Shown: in pieces, positions 8,466 to 18,516 of the stretch
How positions within the stretch are numbered: the first letter of the stretch is position 1
Layout of the letters: each line of letters opens with the position of its first letter
Source of the DNA: JAFGRR01 sp964499235
GTDB lineage: Bacteria; Planctomycetota; Phycisphaerae; UBA1845; Fen-1342
Assembly: GCA_964499235.1 (NCBI GenBank)
Contig: CAZCKC010000001.1
Coordinates: 1 to 64,000, forward strand
Length of the DNA: 64,000 bases
Direction: 5' to 3'
Notes under the pieces: generated by a model
What the model saw: only the letters and a program-made list of their open reading frames with translations
What the model was told of the DNA's origin: nothing
Databases searched by the model: none
Made by a program: the position numbers and the translations under genes

Positions 8466-9341
8466 CTACAACCGGAACGCGGGGGTCGCGACCGCGCGAC
8501 GCTGCGGCGTGTCTTCCGGCAGACTGCCCCCGCTTTCATTCGCTTGTGTGTACCAGCGCTGCCGCGCCGGCAGGCGGACTTCGTCGAACGCGCCGGCTGC
8601 GAAACGACGGGTCAGGGCGCGGTCGTGGCGGTAGCGGCGGTGGCGGGCGAGGTAGAGCCGGCCGCCGGGGGGCTGCGGCCGGCCGAGCGGCTCGCCGCGG
8701 GCGGTCCGCTCGATCGCCTCCGCCAGCAGGTCCGCGCCAGCCGCGATCGTCCGGCAAAACAGTTTTTCCTCGCGATCGCCCGGGTGGACGGCCGGGCAGG
8801 CGTGGGCGAGCACCACGCCGGCATCAATCCGCGGACTGATGCGGTGGACCGTGCAGCCGATCCGCTCCGGCTCGCCGTTGAACAACGCCCAGAACGTGCT
8901 GTCGGCGCCGCGGTACCACGGCGAAAGCCCGCCGTGGAGGTTCAGCATCCGTTCCGGCCAGTGCTCGAAAAAGGCCGCGTTCCGCAGCAGCGATGTGCCG
9001 AAGACCGCCAGCAGCTCGACGTCGGCCGCCTCAAGCGCGGCGATGGTTTCGGCGTTGTTGATGTGCGGCACGCGGCGGACGAGCTCCGGTCGGTTGAAGT
9101 GTGGCGGCGCGTCGCCGAAGAAGAAGCGGGCCGGATCGCAATCGGGCGGAAAGAGGTGGCACCGCAGCATTCTGTAGAAGCGCGCGTGCAGATTCGCGGG
9201 CTTCAGTGCCCGCCGGATCGCCCGCCAGCTCCGCTGGTAGCCGTCCTCGACGACGATGCAGCGCACGTCCACGCGGTCGCACAGCGTGTTGGCGACGTGC
9301 ATGCCGCGGGGCTTGTTGCTGGTCAGGATGCCGACGCGCAC
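8466..9341 (-). CDS. Formyltransferase-fold protein (Met-tRNA/sugar formyltransferase-like)
   Basis: A 291-residue protein with the formyltransferase catalytic signature. N134-x-H136 sits in LNLHGGLSPWYRGADSTFWA, and D173 in SPRIDAGVVL is the third catalytic residue. The N-terminus is Rossmann-like (MRVGILTSNKPRG). It should transfer a formyl group from 10-formyl-tetrahydrofolate. The sequence resembles sugar N-formyltransferases and other stand-alone members more than canonical Fmt, which has an extra C-terminal tRNA-binding domain. A GTG start at 9341 is supported by AAGGAG 7 bases upstream. It overlaps the upstream toroid gene by 19 bases, so the two are coupled. A role in modifying an amino-sugar of a surface glycan is inference. 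Confidence 0.75.
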   Translation of the reverse strand: MRVGILTSNKPRGMHVANTLCDRVDVRCIVVEDGYQRSWRAIRRALKPANLHARFYRMLRCHLFPPDCDPARFFFGDAPPHFNRPELVRRVPHINNAETIAALEAADVELLAVFGTSLLRNAAFFEHWPERMLNLHGGLSPWYRGADSTFWALFNGEPERIGCTVHRISPRIDAGVVLAHACPAVHPGDREEKLFCRTIAAGADLLAEAIERTARGEPLGRPQPPGGRLYLARHRRYRHDRALTRRFAAGAFDEVRLPARQRWYTQANESGGSLPEDTPQRRAVATPAFRL

Positions 9342-10567
9342 GCGAGCTCCTTGTCGGCTTGGGCTTGTTGCGCGAAGCGCCGGCTGGCGAGCCCGGCGTC
9401 GATGAAGAACTTCGCCGCCCAATTCGGATACTCGAAGCGCGAATAGCGCCCCCAGATCGGGTCCGAGCCGGCAATCGCGCCACGCACGCAGGCTGGGCCG
9501 GTTTGGACCTGCACTGCTGCGACCGCCTGCGTGAGCTGCGTGCAGGCGTTGAGATAACGGGCGTCGCCGGTGGTTTCCGCGAGTCGGGCCCAGAGCACCG
9601 CGGTCTGGGCCTCGCCCGTCAGGCAGCGGAACGCGCGGTCGGCCTGCCAGCCGGACGCGTAGGCTCCTGCCAGCGCGTTGTGGGCGGCGAGGTCCACCCG
9701 CAAGGCGGCCGCGCCGAGTCTGGCGCCCGTGATCGCCGCTTCGCTGTTCAACAAGACGCCGCACTCGAGCAGGCCGCGGAGGGCGTAGGCGATCGTGTGC
9801 AGAAAGGGCGGGGCGTCGGGCGTGAAGGCCGCGTGGGCGAGCCAGCCATCGGACGCCTGCTGGTCGAGGGCCCAGGCTACGTTTCTGGCCGCGGTTTCGC
9901 GGGCTAGGTCGTCGCCAGTCAGTGCCGCCGCGCGCAGCAGCGCCCACGCCGTCCGGGTGTTGTAGCTGTGCGGCACGCCGTGGTGCGTGTGCCGCCGCCA
10001 GCAGCCGTCGACCTCACAGGCGGCGACGAGCCAACGGCTCGCCCGCGCGATCGCGTCCTGGATGTCCCGACGGGCGGGGTCGCGCGCGACCGCTCGCACG
10101 AGGCCGTGGAGGATCTGCCCGGTGTTGAACACGATCGGCCCGCGCGAGCGGGTGCCGAATTGCCCCGGGAAGCCGCCTTCGGGCTCCTGGAGCGTGAGCA
10201 GCCAATCGATCATCCGCCAGGCGCGGGCTTCCGCGAGCGGGTCGTTTTCGCTGTCGGCCAAGTCGAAGAAGGTTTCGGCGATGTAGCCGGTGGTTTCGGG
10301 GTAGCTGGACAGCCAACCGTCCTTCAGGTGAAAGCCGGCCGCCACGCCGCCGTCCGGCGTGACGTCCTGGGCGTGTTCGAGCCAGGCGCGGGCCGCATCG
10401 ATCGCGCCGTCGAGCGTGGCCGCGGACGCTTTGGCCGCGTCGCGTGCGCCGCCGACCTCCGCGGCGGCGCCGTTTCGCTGTGGCCGCCGTTTGAGGCAGT
10501 CTCCAGTCACCGTCCTGCCAACCAGCCAGAGCCGCGTGAGCATCCTGAATCCGATCGCGTTGGGCAC
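9323..10567 (-). CDS. Alpha/alpha-toroid (terpenoid-cyclase-like fold) protein, probably glycan-related
   Basis: A 414-residue protein made of repeated paired helices with QEPEGGFPGQFG, DGWLAHAAF and GWLSSYPETTGYIAETF motifs. These resemble QW-type repeats of the six-hairpin/terpenoid-cyclase toroid fold. The cyclase DxDD motif is absent, so it is not a classical squalene-hopene cyclase. Similar toroids occur in glycan-active enzymes and in surface-polysaccharide clusters. The first possible start is GTG 10567; an ATG at 10543 is an alternative, and the N-terminal 50 residues are low-complexity. It overlaps and precedes the formyltransferase gene. Function unknown. Confidence 0.65.
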   Translation of the reverse strand: MPNAIGFRMLTRLWLVGRTVTGDCLKRRPQRNGAAAEVGGARDAAKASAATLDGAIDAARAWLEHAQDVTPDGGVAAGFHLKDGWLSSYPETTGYIAETFFDLADSENDPLAEARAWRMIDWLLTLQEPEGGFPGQFGTRSRGPIVFNTGQILHGLVRAVARDPARRDIQDAIARASRWLVAACEVDGCWRRHTHHGVPHSYNTRTAWALLRAAALTGDDLARETAARNVAWALDQQASDGWLAHAAFTPDAPPFLHTIAYALRGLLECGVLLNSEAAITGARLGAAALRVDLAAHNALAGAYASGWQADRAFRCLTGEAQTAVLWARLAETTGDARYLNACTQLTQAVAAVQVQTGPACVRGAIAGSDPIWGRYSRFEYPNWAAKFFIDAGLASRRFAQQAQADKELACASAS

Positions 10568-10705
10568 GGGTTGCCCCGCAAGCGGCGCACGTTTTGCGCC
10601 GGTCCACTGGGAGGACCTTCCTTATTCGGCTTATCGGCAGGAGAACCGTCGCGGCCACGGCCGCAGCCTGGGCAACAGCGCGGGCGATCAGATCGGAGGG
10701 TGAAA

Positions 10706-10779
10706 TGGTGGAGGGCGGGCTCGAACCGCCGACCTCAGGGTTATGAATCCTGTGCTCTAACCAGCTGAGCTACTCCACC
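10706..10779 (-). tRNA. tRNA-Met (CAT)
   Basis: On the minus strand a 7-bp acceptor stem (10773-10779 with 10707-10713) closes a complete cloverleaf. It has a D arm, a 7-base anticodon loop TTCATAA, a variable loop, a T arm with GGTTCGAGCCC and discriminator A at 10706. The CCA is not encoded. The acceptor begins with a G-C pair, unlike initiator tRNA, so this is elongator Met. CAT anticodons can also be tRNA-Ile2 (lysidine-modified), which sequence reading alone does not rule out. The innermost anticodon-stem pair is an A-C mismatch. Confidence 0.92.
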
Positions 10780-10790
10780 GTGAGTCCCGC

Positions 10791-10819
10791 AGTTTAGAGC
10801 TGAAACGGCCGATTGTCGA
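10791..10819 (-). promoter_or_regulatory. Promoter of tRNA-Met
   Basis: On the minus strand -35 TCGACA (10814-10819, 5 of 6 to consensus) and -10 TAAACT (10791-10796) are separated by 17 bases. The expected start falls just before the tRNA 5' end. Confidence 0.55.
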
Positions 10820-10914
10820 GGATCTCGTCGGTGCGGGAACGTCGTCCAAAGGGGGTGCGGTGATCCGGCCGCGGCGGTTTGTGCCGATTGTGGCGGCGGG
10901 CACGAAAGCGGCCG

Positions 10915-11622
10915 CTACTTCCGGCCGGCCAGCAATTGGTGCTCACACGCGAGGACCGCAGCAATCGCTTCGTCGGGCACCTCCGCCGCCCGCAGGCGGT
11001 GCCGCAGGTCGGTGTTGTGAAAGAGCATTGACAGCCGCGCCAACAGGTGCAGGTGCTGCCGTTCCTCGTGGCTCACGATCAGGATGAACAGGTCGGTCAG
11101 CTTGCCGTCCGGGGCACTGTACGGCACGCCCGCCAACGTGCGGCCGATGCAGATCAGCGGTTCGGCTGTCAGGTAGGGGTCAGGCCGCCGGGGGTGCGGA
11201 AACGCGAAGCCGCCGGCCAGCGCGGTCGAGCCCCGCTCCTCGCGCTGCTCGAGGGCTTCGATCAGGCCGGCCGGGTCGTAGAGCAGCCCGGTCCGCTCCG
11301 CGACCTTGGCGAGTTCTCGGGGGACCGAGGGGCGGCTCTTGGCCGTCAGTGCGAGCTCGACGCCGCTGGTGGGAAGCAGGTTGCTGACCGCAACGTCGTT
11401 GGGGTCGTCGCTCATGGCCCGTTCGAGGTTCTCGAGGTGGCGGTCGGCGAGCGAGTGCATCTCGTGCTGAAGCCAGTCCAGCAACTCGCTGCTGTGGAAC
11501 CGCCAGGCGCCCTCGATGTACTGGCCGGGGAGCTGGCCCTTGTCGGCCCGCTTCTGGACCTCGCGGGCGTCCATGCCGATGTGTTTGGCGAGCTCGGCGA
11601 TCGTAAAATGGCGGTATGGCAT
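10915..11622 (-). CDS. HTH-PTS EIIA fusion (PtsN/fructose-type IIA domain regulator)
   Basis: A 235-residue two-part protein. Residues 1-60 form a MerR/excisionase-type helix-turn-helix (FTIAELAKHIGMDAREVQKRADKGQLPG). Residues 85-232 form an EIIA domain of the fructose/nitrogen PTS family, with the phosphorylatable H143 in GGFAFPHPR. No EIIB or EIIC genes are nearby, so it is likely a regulatory phosphocarrier (PTS-Ntr-like) rather than a transporter part. It diverges from rpsU with a 216-base gap containing the rpsU promoter. The phosphorylation state probably controls DNA or protein binding; that is inference from the domain pair. Confidence 0.85.
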   Translation of the reverse strand: MPYRHFTIAELAKHIGMDAREVQKRADKGQLPGQYIEGAWRFHSSELLDWLQHEMHSLADRHLENLERAMSDDPNDVAVSNLLPTSGVELALTAKSRPSVPRELAKVAERTGLLYDPAGLIEALEQREERGSTALAGGFAFPHPRRPDPYLTAEPLICIGRTLAGVPYSAPDGKLTDLFILIVSHEERQHLHLLARLSMLFHNTDLRHRLRAAEVPDEAIAAVLACEHQLLAGRK

Positions 11623-11739
11623 GCGACGGCTGTCCTGCTGGGGCGGCCGCGCGTCCCGAAACGCTTTCCGATCAGGTTTGCGGTGGTGGCGGCCGAACCG
11701 ACCCGAATATCGTCCGGGGTCCGCTTTTTCGCAAGCCGC

Positions 11740-11767
11740 TTGCAGTGGGACCCTTCCGATTTATACT
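11740..11767 (+). promoter_or_regulatory. Sigma-70-type promoter of rpsU
   Basis: -35 TTGCAG (11740-11745) and -10 TATACT (11762-11767) with a 16-base spacer, about 70 bases before the rpsU start. It is one of the best housekeeping promoters in the window, fitting a ribosomal-protein gene. Confidence 0.7.
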
Positions 11768-11838
11768 GGTAAGACTCGGGAGCGACCCGTGCGGGCCGTC
11801 GGCCGCGTGTTTTGGCAGGAGAACAAGGAAATGACTGC

Positions 11839-12033
11839 ATGATCCGTGTGAAGGTGCGTAGCAACGAATCAGTCGAACAAATGGTGCGCCGCTTCAAGAA
11901 GCTCTGCGAAAAAGAGGGTCTGACCCGCGAGATCAAGCGCACCAGCTACTACGAAAAGCCCTCCGAGCGACGTCGCCGCAAGGCCCGCAAATCTGCCAAG
12001 AAGGTCCAGAAGGCCGAGTCGCTCAAATTCTGA
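11839..12033 (+). CDS. rpsU: 30S ribosomal protein S21
   Basis: A 64-residue, very basic protein matching bS21 along its length: MIRVKVRSNESVEQMVRRFK at the start, then KLCEKEGLTREIKRTSYYEKP and a Lys/Arg-rich tail. S21 sits on the 30S platform near the anti-Shine-Dalgarno sequence of 16S rRNA and helps initiation. AAGGA at 11825-11829 supports the ATG at 11839; the longer open frame from 11812 is not needed. It appears monocistronic here, with a divergent EIIA-type gene upstream. Confidence 0.96.
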   Translation: MIRVKVRSNESVEQMVRRFKKLCEKEGLTREIKRTSYYEKPSERRRRKARKSAKKVQKAESLKF

Positions 12034-12130
12034 CCGTCCTGGTCGGAATCTCTGCTCACAACCCATGTAGGTCGCCAGCAAACCTCCTGCAGCGAGGTGC
12101 TCGAGGCGGCTGCGCCCCCCTGAATCGACC

Positions 12131-12158
12131 TTGCGTCATTGGGGAATTCCACTACACT
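12131..12158 (+). promoter_or_regulatory. Possible promoter of the membrane pyrophosphatase gene
   Basis: -35 TTGCGT (12131-12136) and -10 TACACT (12153-12158), spacer 16, leaving a 5' leader of about 90 bases before the ATG. It is a moderate match and the only plausible pair seen in the 220-base gap after rpsU. Confidence 0.4.
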
Positions 12159-12253
12159 GCGGCGAAAATCGGAAGGCGGATCCCGGTTATCGTTTCCGGG
12201 ACGTCGCGGTAAGTGTTTGTAGCCGTGACGCTTACATTCCGAGAGCCACATGT

Positions 12254-15250
<2,997 letters not shown>

Positions 15251-15465
15251 CGCGGCGGACCGGCCGACGACTTCGTCGCTGACCCTCGGCTTGTCGCCGG
15301 CGGCTCGGAGGCGCGTCGGTGCCGCGATCAGTCCGGGCCGGGTCCGGTCGGCACGTGCGGCAGGTGTCGCCGCCGCTTTGTAGCCGGGCGAGTGGCCGCC
15401 GGCGCGTTTACAACGGAACAAGGCCTCTCTATTCTGTCGGCACAGCCGATCTTGAAGGAGCGATC

Positions 15466-16464
15466 ATGCCGCGACTGTTGCTGGTGAGTGTCACGCTCGC
15501 GTTTGCCGCGCTGCCCGCCGCCGCCCAGGTCGACGAGTATCGCCGCTGGATCACCGATGACTTCGAGCCGCAGCCGCTCAGCGTGCGCTACGGCACGCTG
15601 GCGTACTTCGACGCCGGCGTCGACGGCCAGAACACCGACATGCACCTGGTCAAGCACGAGCTCGGCGTGCGGATCCCGCTGCTGCAGGAGGAGCGCCGCG
15701 CGTGGGCGCTGACGCTCGGGGTCGGCGCGGTCGACATCGACTCGAACGCCCGCCTGTTCGACACTGACTTCCCGTGGCCGGTCGACCACTTCCCGAGCGA
15801 GCTCTGGAACATCGAGATCGGCACCACCTACCGCCAGAAGCTCGAGAACGACTGGACTGTCGGCGGTGAGGTCCGCGTCGGCTCGCCCAGTGATCGCCCC
15901 TTCGGCTCGCTCGACGAGGTGGCCGTCAACGCCACCGGCTACCTCCGGATCCCCGACGGCGAGCGCAACGCCTGGCTCCTGTTCGTCAACTACAACAACA
16001 ACCGCGAGTTCCTGGAGAACGTCCCGATCCCCGGCGTCGGCTACCACTACGTGGCCGGACGCGAATTCAACGCCCTGGTCGGCATACCGATCTCGACCGT
16101 CTTCTGGCAGCCGGCCGAGGACTGGACGCTCACCGGCCGCTACTTCGTGCCGCGGCAGATCGACCTCGAGCTGGCTTACCAGGTGATCGATCCGCTCGCG
16201 CTGTACATCGGCTACCAGTGGGACAACGACCGCTGGTTCCGCGCTGACCGCCGGGACGACGACGACCGCTTGTTCTATTACGAGCAGCGCGGGCTCGTCG
16301 GGTTGCGCTGGGACGTGACCGAGGCCGCACGGGTCGAGCTCGCCGGCGGTTACGCGTTCGAACGGTTCTGGTTCGAGGGTGAGGGCTACGAAGATCGCCA
16401 CGACAGCCGCGTCAGCCTCGACAGCGGTCCGTTCCTCAAGCTCGAGCTGGCGATCCGGCTGTAG
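15466..16464 (+). CDS. Predicted outer-membrane beta-barrel protein
   Basis: A 332-residue exported protein. The signal peptide is residues 1-19 (MPRLLLVSVTLAFAALPAAA). The rest is a run of alternating amphipathic strands with many aromatic girdle residues (WNIEIGTTYRQKLENDW, WLLFVNYNNNREF, LALYIGYQWDNDRWF) and a terminal LKLELAIRL strand, as in outer-membrane barrels. It resembles the DUF6268-type barrel proteins of planctomycetes, though this is from memory of the pattern. AAGGAG 5 bases upstream supports the ATG. Substrate or pore function unknown. Confidence 0.7.
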   Translation: MPRLLLVSVTLAFAALPAAAQVDEYRRWITDDFEPQPLSVRYGTLAYFDAGVDGQNTDMHLVKHELGVRIPLLQEERRAWALTLGVGAVDIDSNARLFDTDFPWPVDHFPSELWNIEIGTTYRQKLENDWTVGGEVRVGSPSDRPFGSLDEVAVNATGYLRIPDGERNAWLLFVNYNNNREFLENVPIPGVGYHYVAGREFNALVGIPISTVFWQPAEDWTLTGRYFVPRQIDLELAYQVIDPLALYIGYQWDNDRWFRADRRDDDDRLFYYEQRGLVGLRWDVTEAARVELAGGYAFERFWFEGEGYEDRHDSRVSLDSGPFLKLELAIRL

Positions 16465-16518
16465 CCGGGCCGCAGCGGCGATCCGGCGCTTGACGGTGTG
16501 GGCGGGTGGCGGTCGGGC

Positions 16519-17601
16519 TTACGCCAGTTGCAGCAGCTCCGCGCAGGCGGCGGTCGCCGCGTCGAAGTCGACCCCGCCCGACAGCACGTAGACCGGACAA
16601 TCGCTCAGTTCCGCGAGATAGCGCTCGGGCGCGTAGTCCGGGGGCGGCGTCCCGGGGGGGACGAACTGGTGGATCGTCGGCAGTTTCATGAACGCGTCGC
16701 GCAGCAGGTCCGGCCGCTCCGCCAGGTCGCACCGTGCGACCTTCAGCGGCCCGGCGCCGAGCTTCCAGGTGAGGATCACCAGCGCCTGCATCGCCGCGAG
16801 CAGTTGCACGCGCCCGGGGCCGAAGAAGCGGTCCACGTCGATGTCATGCTTGCGCTCGAGCCGCCACAGCTCGTTGGGTGGGAGCTGCTTCAACTCGGCG
16901 ATCTCCGCATCGCTCAGCAGCGTCCGCACGCGCTCGTGGTGCAGCAGCGTGCCGGGGTTGACGCGCGGGAACTTCGGCAAGCCCCACATCGTCAGGGTGC
17001 GTTCCTCGCGGCGGATCAGCAGGCGATCGTTCGTGACGAAGTCCGCGCCCTGCTCCACCAGCCGCAGCGCCAGCGTCGATTTCCCGCGGTTCGACATTCC
17101 CGCGATCGCGACGCCCGCACCGGCGCGGCTCACGCCCGCCGCGTGACAGAGCAGCGCCCCGCGGTCGAGGTCATACTGCACAAACCGGTTGTTGATGAAG
17201 TTCACCACCTGGTTCGAGTGGCGGTGGCATTCGCCGACGGCCAGGTTGCCGGCCGGCCCGAAATAGAACAGCATCCCCGTGCGGATCTTCTTGAGGATCC
17301 GGCCGTCGGGGAAGTCCGCGTAGGCGTCCTTGACCCGCGTCTTCCCGGCGTCGGGTTGCTTGACGACGAGGTCGACATCCAGCGCGGGCGGCGGGGCGTC
17401 GATGATGCGAACCTCGATGGCGGGCGGCGCCGGGTCCGCACTGACGAAGCTCGCGTAGTACTCCTGCAGGGCGGCGCAAGTCTGCTCCGCGCTGAACGCC
17501 AGCCGAATCGCCACCCCCTTCACCCGCAGGTCGAGCCGGTGCGGCGTCGGGTGGGCGGCCGTCAGCTGCGCAACCAGCGGCTCGAGCGTTTCACGCGCCA
17601 T
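16519..17601 (-). CDS. HprK-related kinase B of a GAK-like system
   Basis: A 360-residue HPr-kinase-like P-loop protein, last gene of the minus-strand operon. The C-terminal kinase core shows H153 in LLCHAAGVSR, Walker A GMSNRGKS (168-175), and FVTNDRLLI (189-196), the place of the catalytic DD in HprK. The N-terminal 140 residues are specific to the HprK-related B family. HprK phosphorylates a serine on HPr; this branch has no established substrate. No HPr gene is nearby, so the target is probably a partner made by the same operon. It overlaps the ATP-grasp gene by 11 bases, so translation is coupled. In NCBI naming, as I recall it, this family belongs to the GAK system with an ATP-grasp and an amphi-Trp protein, both present here. 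Confidence 0.88.
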   Translation of the reverse strand: MARETLEPLVAQLTAAHPTPHRLDLRVKGVAIRLAFSAEQTCAALQEYYASFVSADPAPPAIEVRIIDAPPPALDVDLVVKQPDAGKTRVKDAYADFPDGRILKKIRTGMLFYFGPAGNLAVGECHRHSNQVVNFINNRFVQYDLDRGALLCHAAGVSRAGAGVAIAGMSNRGKSTLALRLVEQGADFVTNDRLLIRREERTLTMWGLPKFPRVNPGTLLHHERVRTLLSDAEIAELKQLPPNELWRLERKHDIDVDRFFGPGRVQLLAAMQALVILTWKLGAGPLKVARCDLAERPDLLRDAFMKLPTIHQFVPPGTPPPDYAPERYLAELSDCPVYVLSGGVDFDAATAACAELLQLA

Positions 17602-18499
17602 CGGTCAGCTCTCGCAGGACGTGGTCCAGGTACCGTTCGGCCGCGTTGATGCCGCAGCTCTCCCGCAGGCCACGGAAGCCGCCGAACGCGGAGACCTCGA
17701 ACACCAGCGGCCCCTGGGCGGACTCCACGACGTCGACGCAGGTGAAGTCGAGGCCGAAGGGGGCCTGGGCCCGGCGGGCGAGGGCGATGATCTCGGGGTT
17801 GGGTTCGATGCGCTGGTACTTGTTCTCGCCGCCGGACATGGCCGTGTGCCAGTTGTCGCCGCGGCGGGAACGGGCGTAGCTGCCGAGGTACTCGCCGCCG
17901 AGGAAGGCGATGCCGAAGTCGTGTCCCGGCAGCTCGACGAGTTGCTGGACGTAGAGCATGGCGTTGCCGGCCGCCCGAAAGGCCTCGAGCCGTTCGCGGA
18001 CGGGGTCATCGGCGGACAGCAGTTCCATGCCGCGGGCCTTGGAGGTGTAGAGCGGCTTGAGGACGACCCGCTCGAAGCGGGCGACGGCGGCGGTGGCCGC
18101 GTCAAGGTCCTCGGTGATGACCGTCGGCGGCATGGGGATCTCGGCCATCCGCAGGGTGACGGTGCAGGTCAGCCGGTCGAGGGCGTGCATGATGGCGTGG
18201 GGGCGGGAGAAGATCCGCACCCCCTGGGAGGCGACGAAGCGCAGCAGCTCGAGGCGATCGAGCAGCTCGGGCGAGTAGCGCGAGCCCAGTTTCTTGATGA
18301 TGATCGCGTCGAAGGTGCCGAGGTCGGTGTCGCGGTGGAGGACGCGGCCGCGGGTCAGGTCGAGGGCGAGGTGGTGGGGCTCGATCAGGGCGGCCGGTTG
18401 CGTGCGGGCCTCGACCGTCTGGACGAGCTGCTGGGTGGACCAGCCGTCGCGGATACCGACGACGCCGATCTTCAGTTGCGGGTTCGTGGGGCTGCTCAT
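17591..18499 (-). CDS. ATP-grasp ligase of a GAK-like system
   Basis: A 302-residue ATP-grasp enzyme of the RimK/glutamate-ligase type. The pre-ATP-grasp region is 1-100. The nucleotide-binding lysine is K148 in RVVLKPLYTSKARGMELL, and the metal region is GLDFTCVDVVES (249-260) with E268 in LVFEVSAFGGFRG. RimK-like enzymes usually have E-x-N at the last metal site; here it reads EVS, which matches other GAK-type ligases only if they share this change. It would join an amino acid to a carboxylate on a peptide or small molecule using ATP. It lies 17 bases after the PhoU-kinase gene and overlaps the HprK-like gene. Substrate unknown. Confidence 0.87.
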   Translation of the reverse strand: MSSPTNPQLKIGVVGIRDGWSTQQLVQTVEARTQPAALIEPHHLALDLTRGRVLHRDTDLGTFDAIIIKKLGSRYSPELLDRLELLRFVASQGVRIFSRPHAIMHALDRLTCTVTLRMAEIPMPPTVITEDLDAATAAVARFERVVLKPLYTSKARGMELLSADDPVRERLEAFRAAGNAMLYVQQLVELPGHDFGIAFLGGEYLGSYARSRRGDNWHTAMSGGENKYQRIEPNPEIIALARRAQAPFGLDFTCVDVVESAQGPLVFEVSAFGGFRGLRESCGINAAERYLDHVLRELTDGA

Positions 18500-18516
18500 G
18501 AGGGCGTGCTCACTGG

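Noticed and set aside
9323..10567. Squalene-hopene or other terpene cyclase
   Set aside because: The toroid has QW-like repeats but lacks the DxDD motif and no isoprenoid genes are near.
10706..10779. Initiator tRNA or tRNA-Ile2
   Set aside because: The first acceptor pair is G-C, unlike the mismatched initiator. Ile2 cannot be excluded fully, but Met is the simpler reading.
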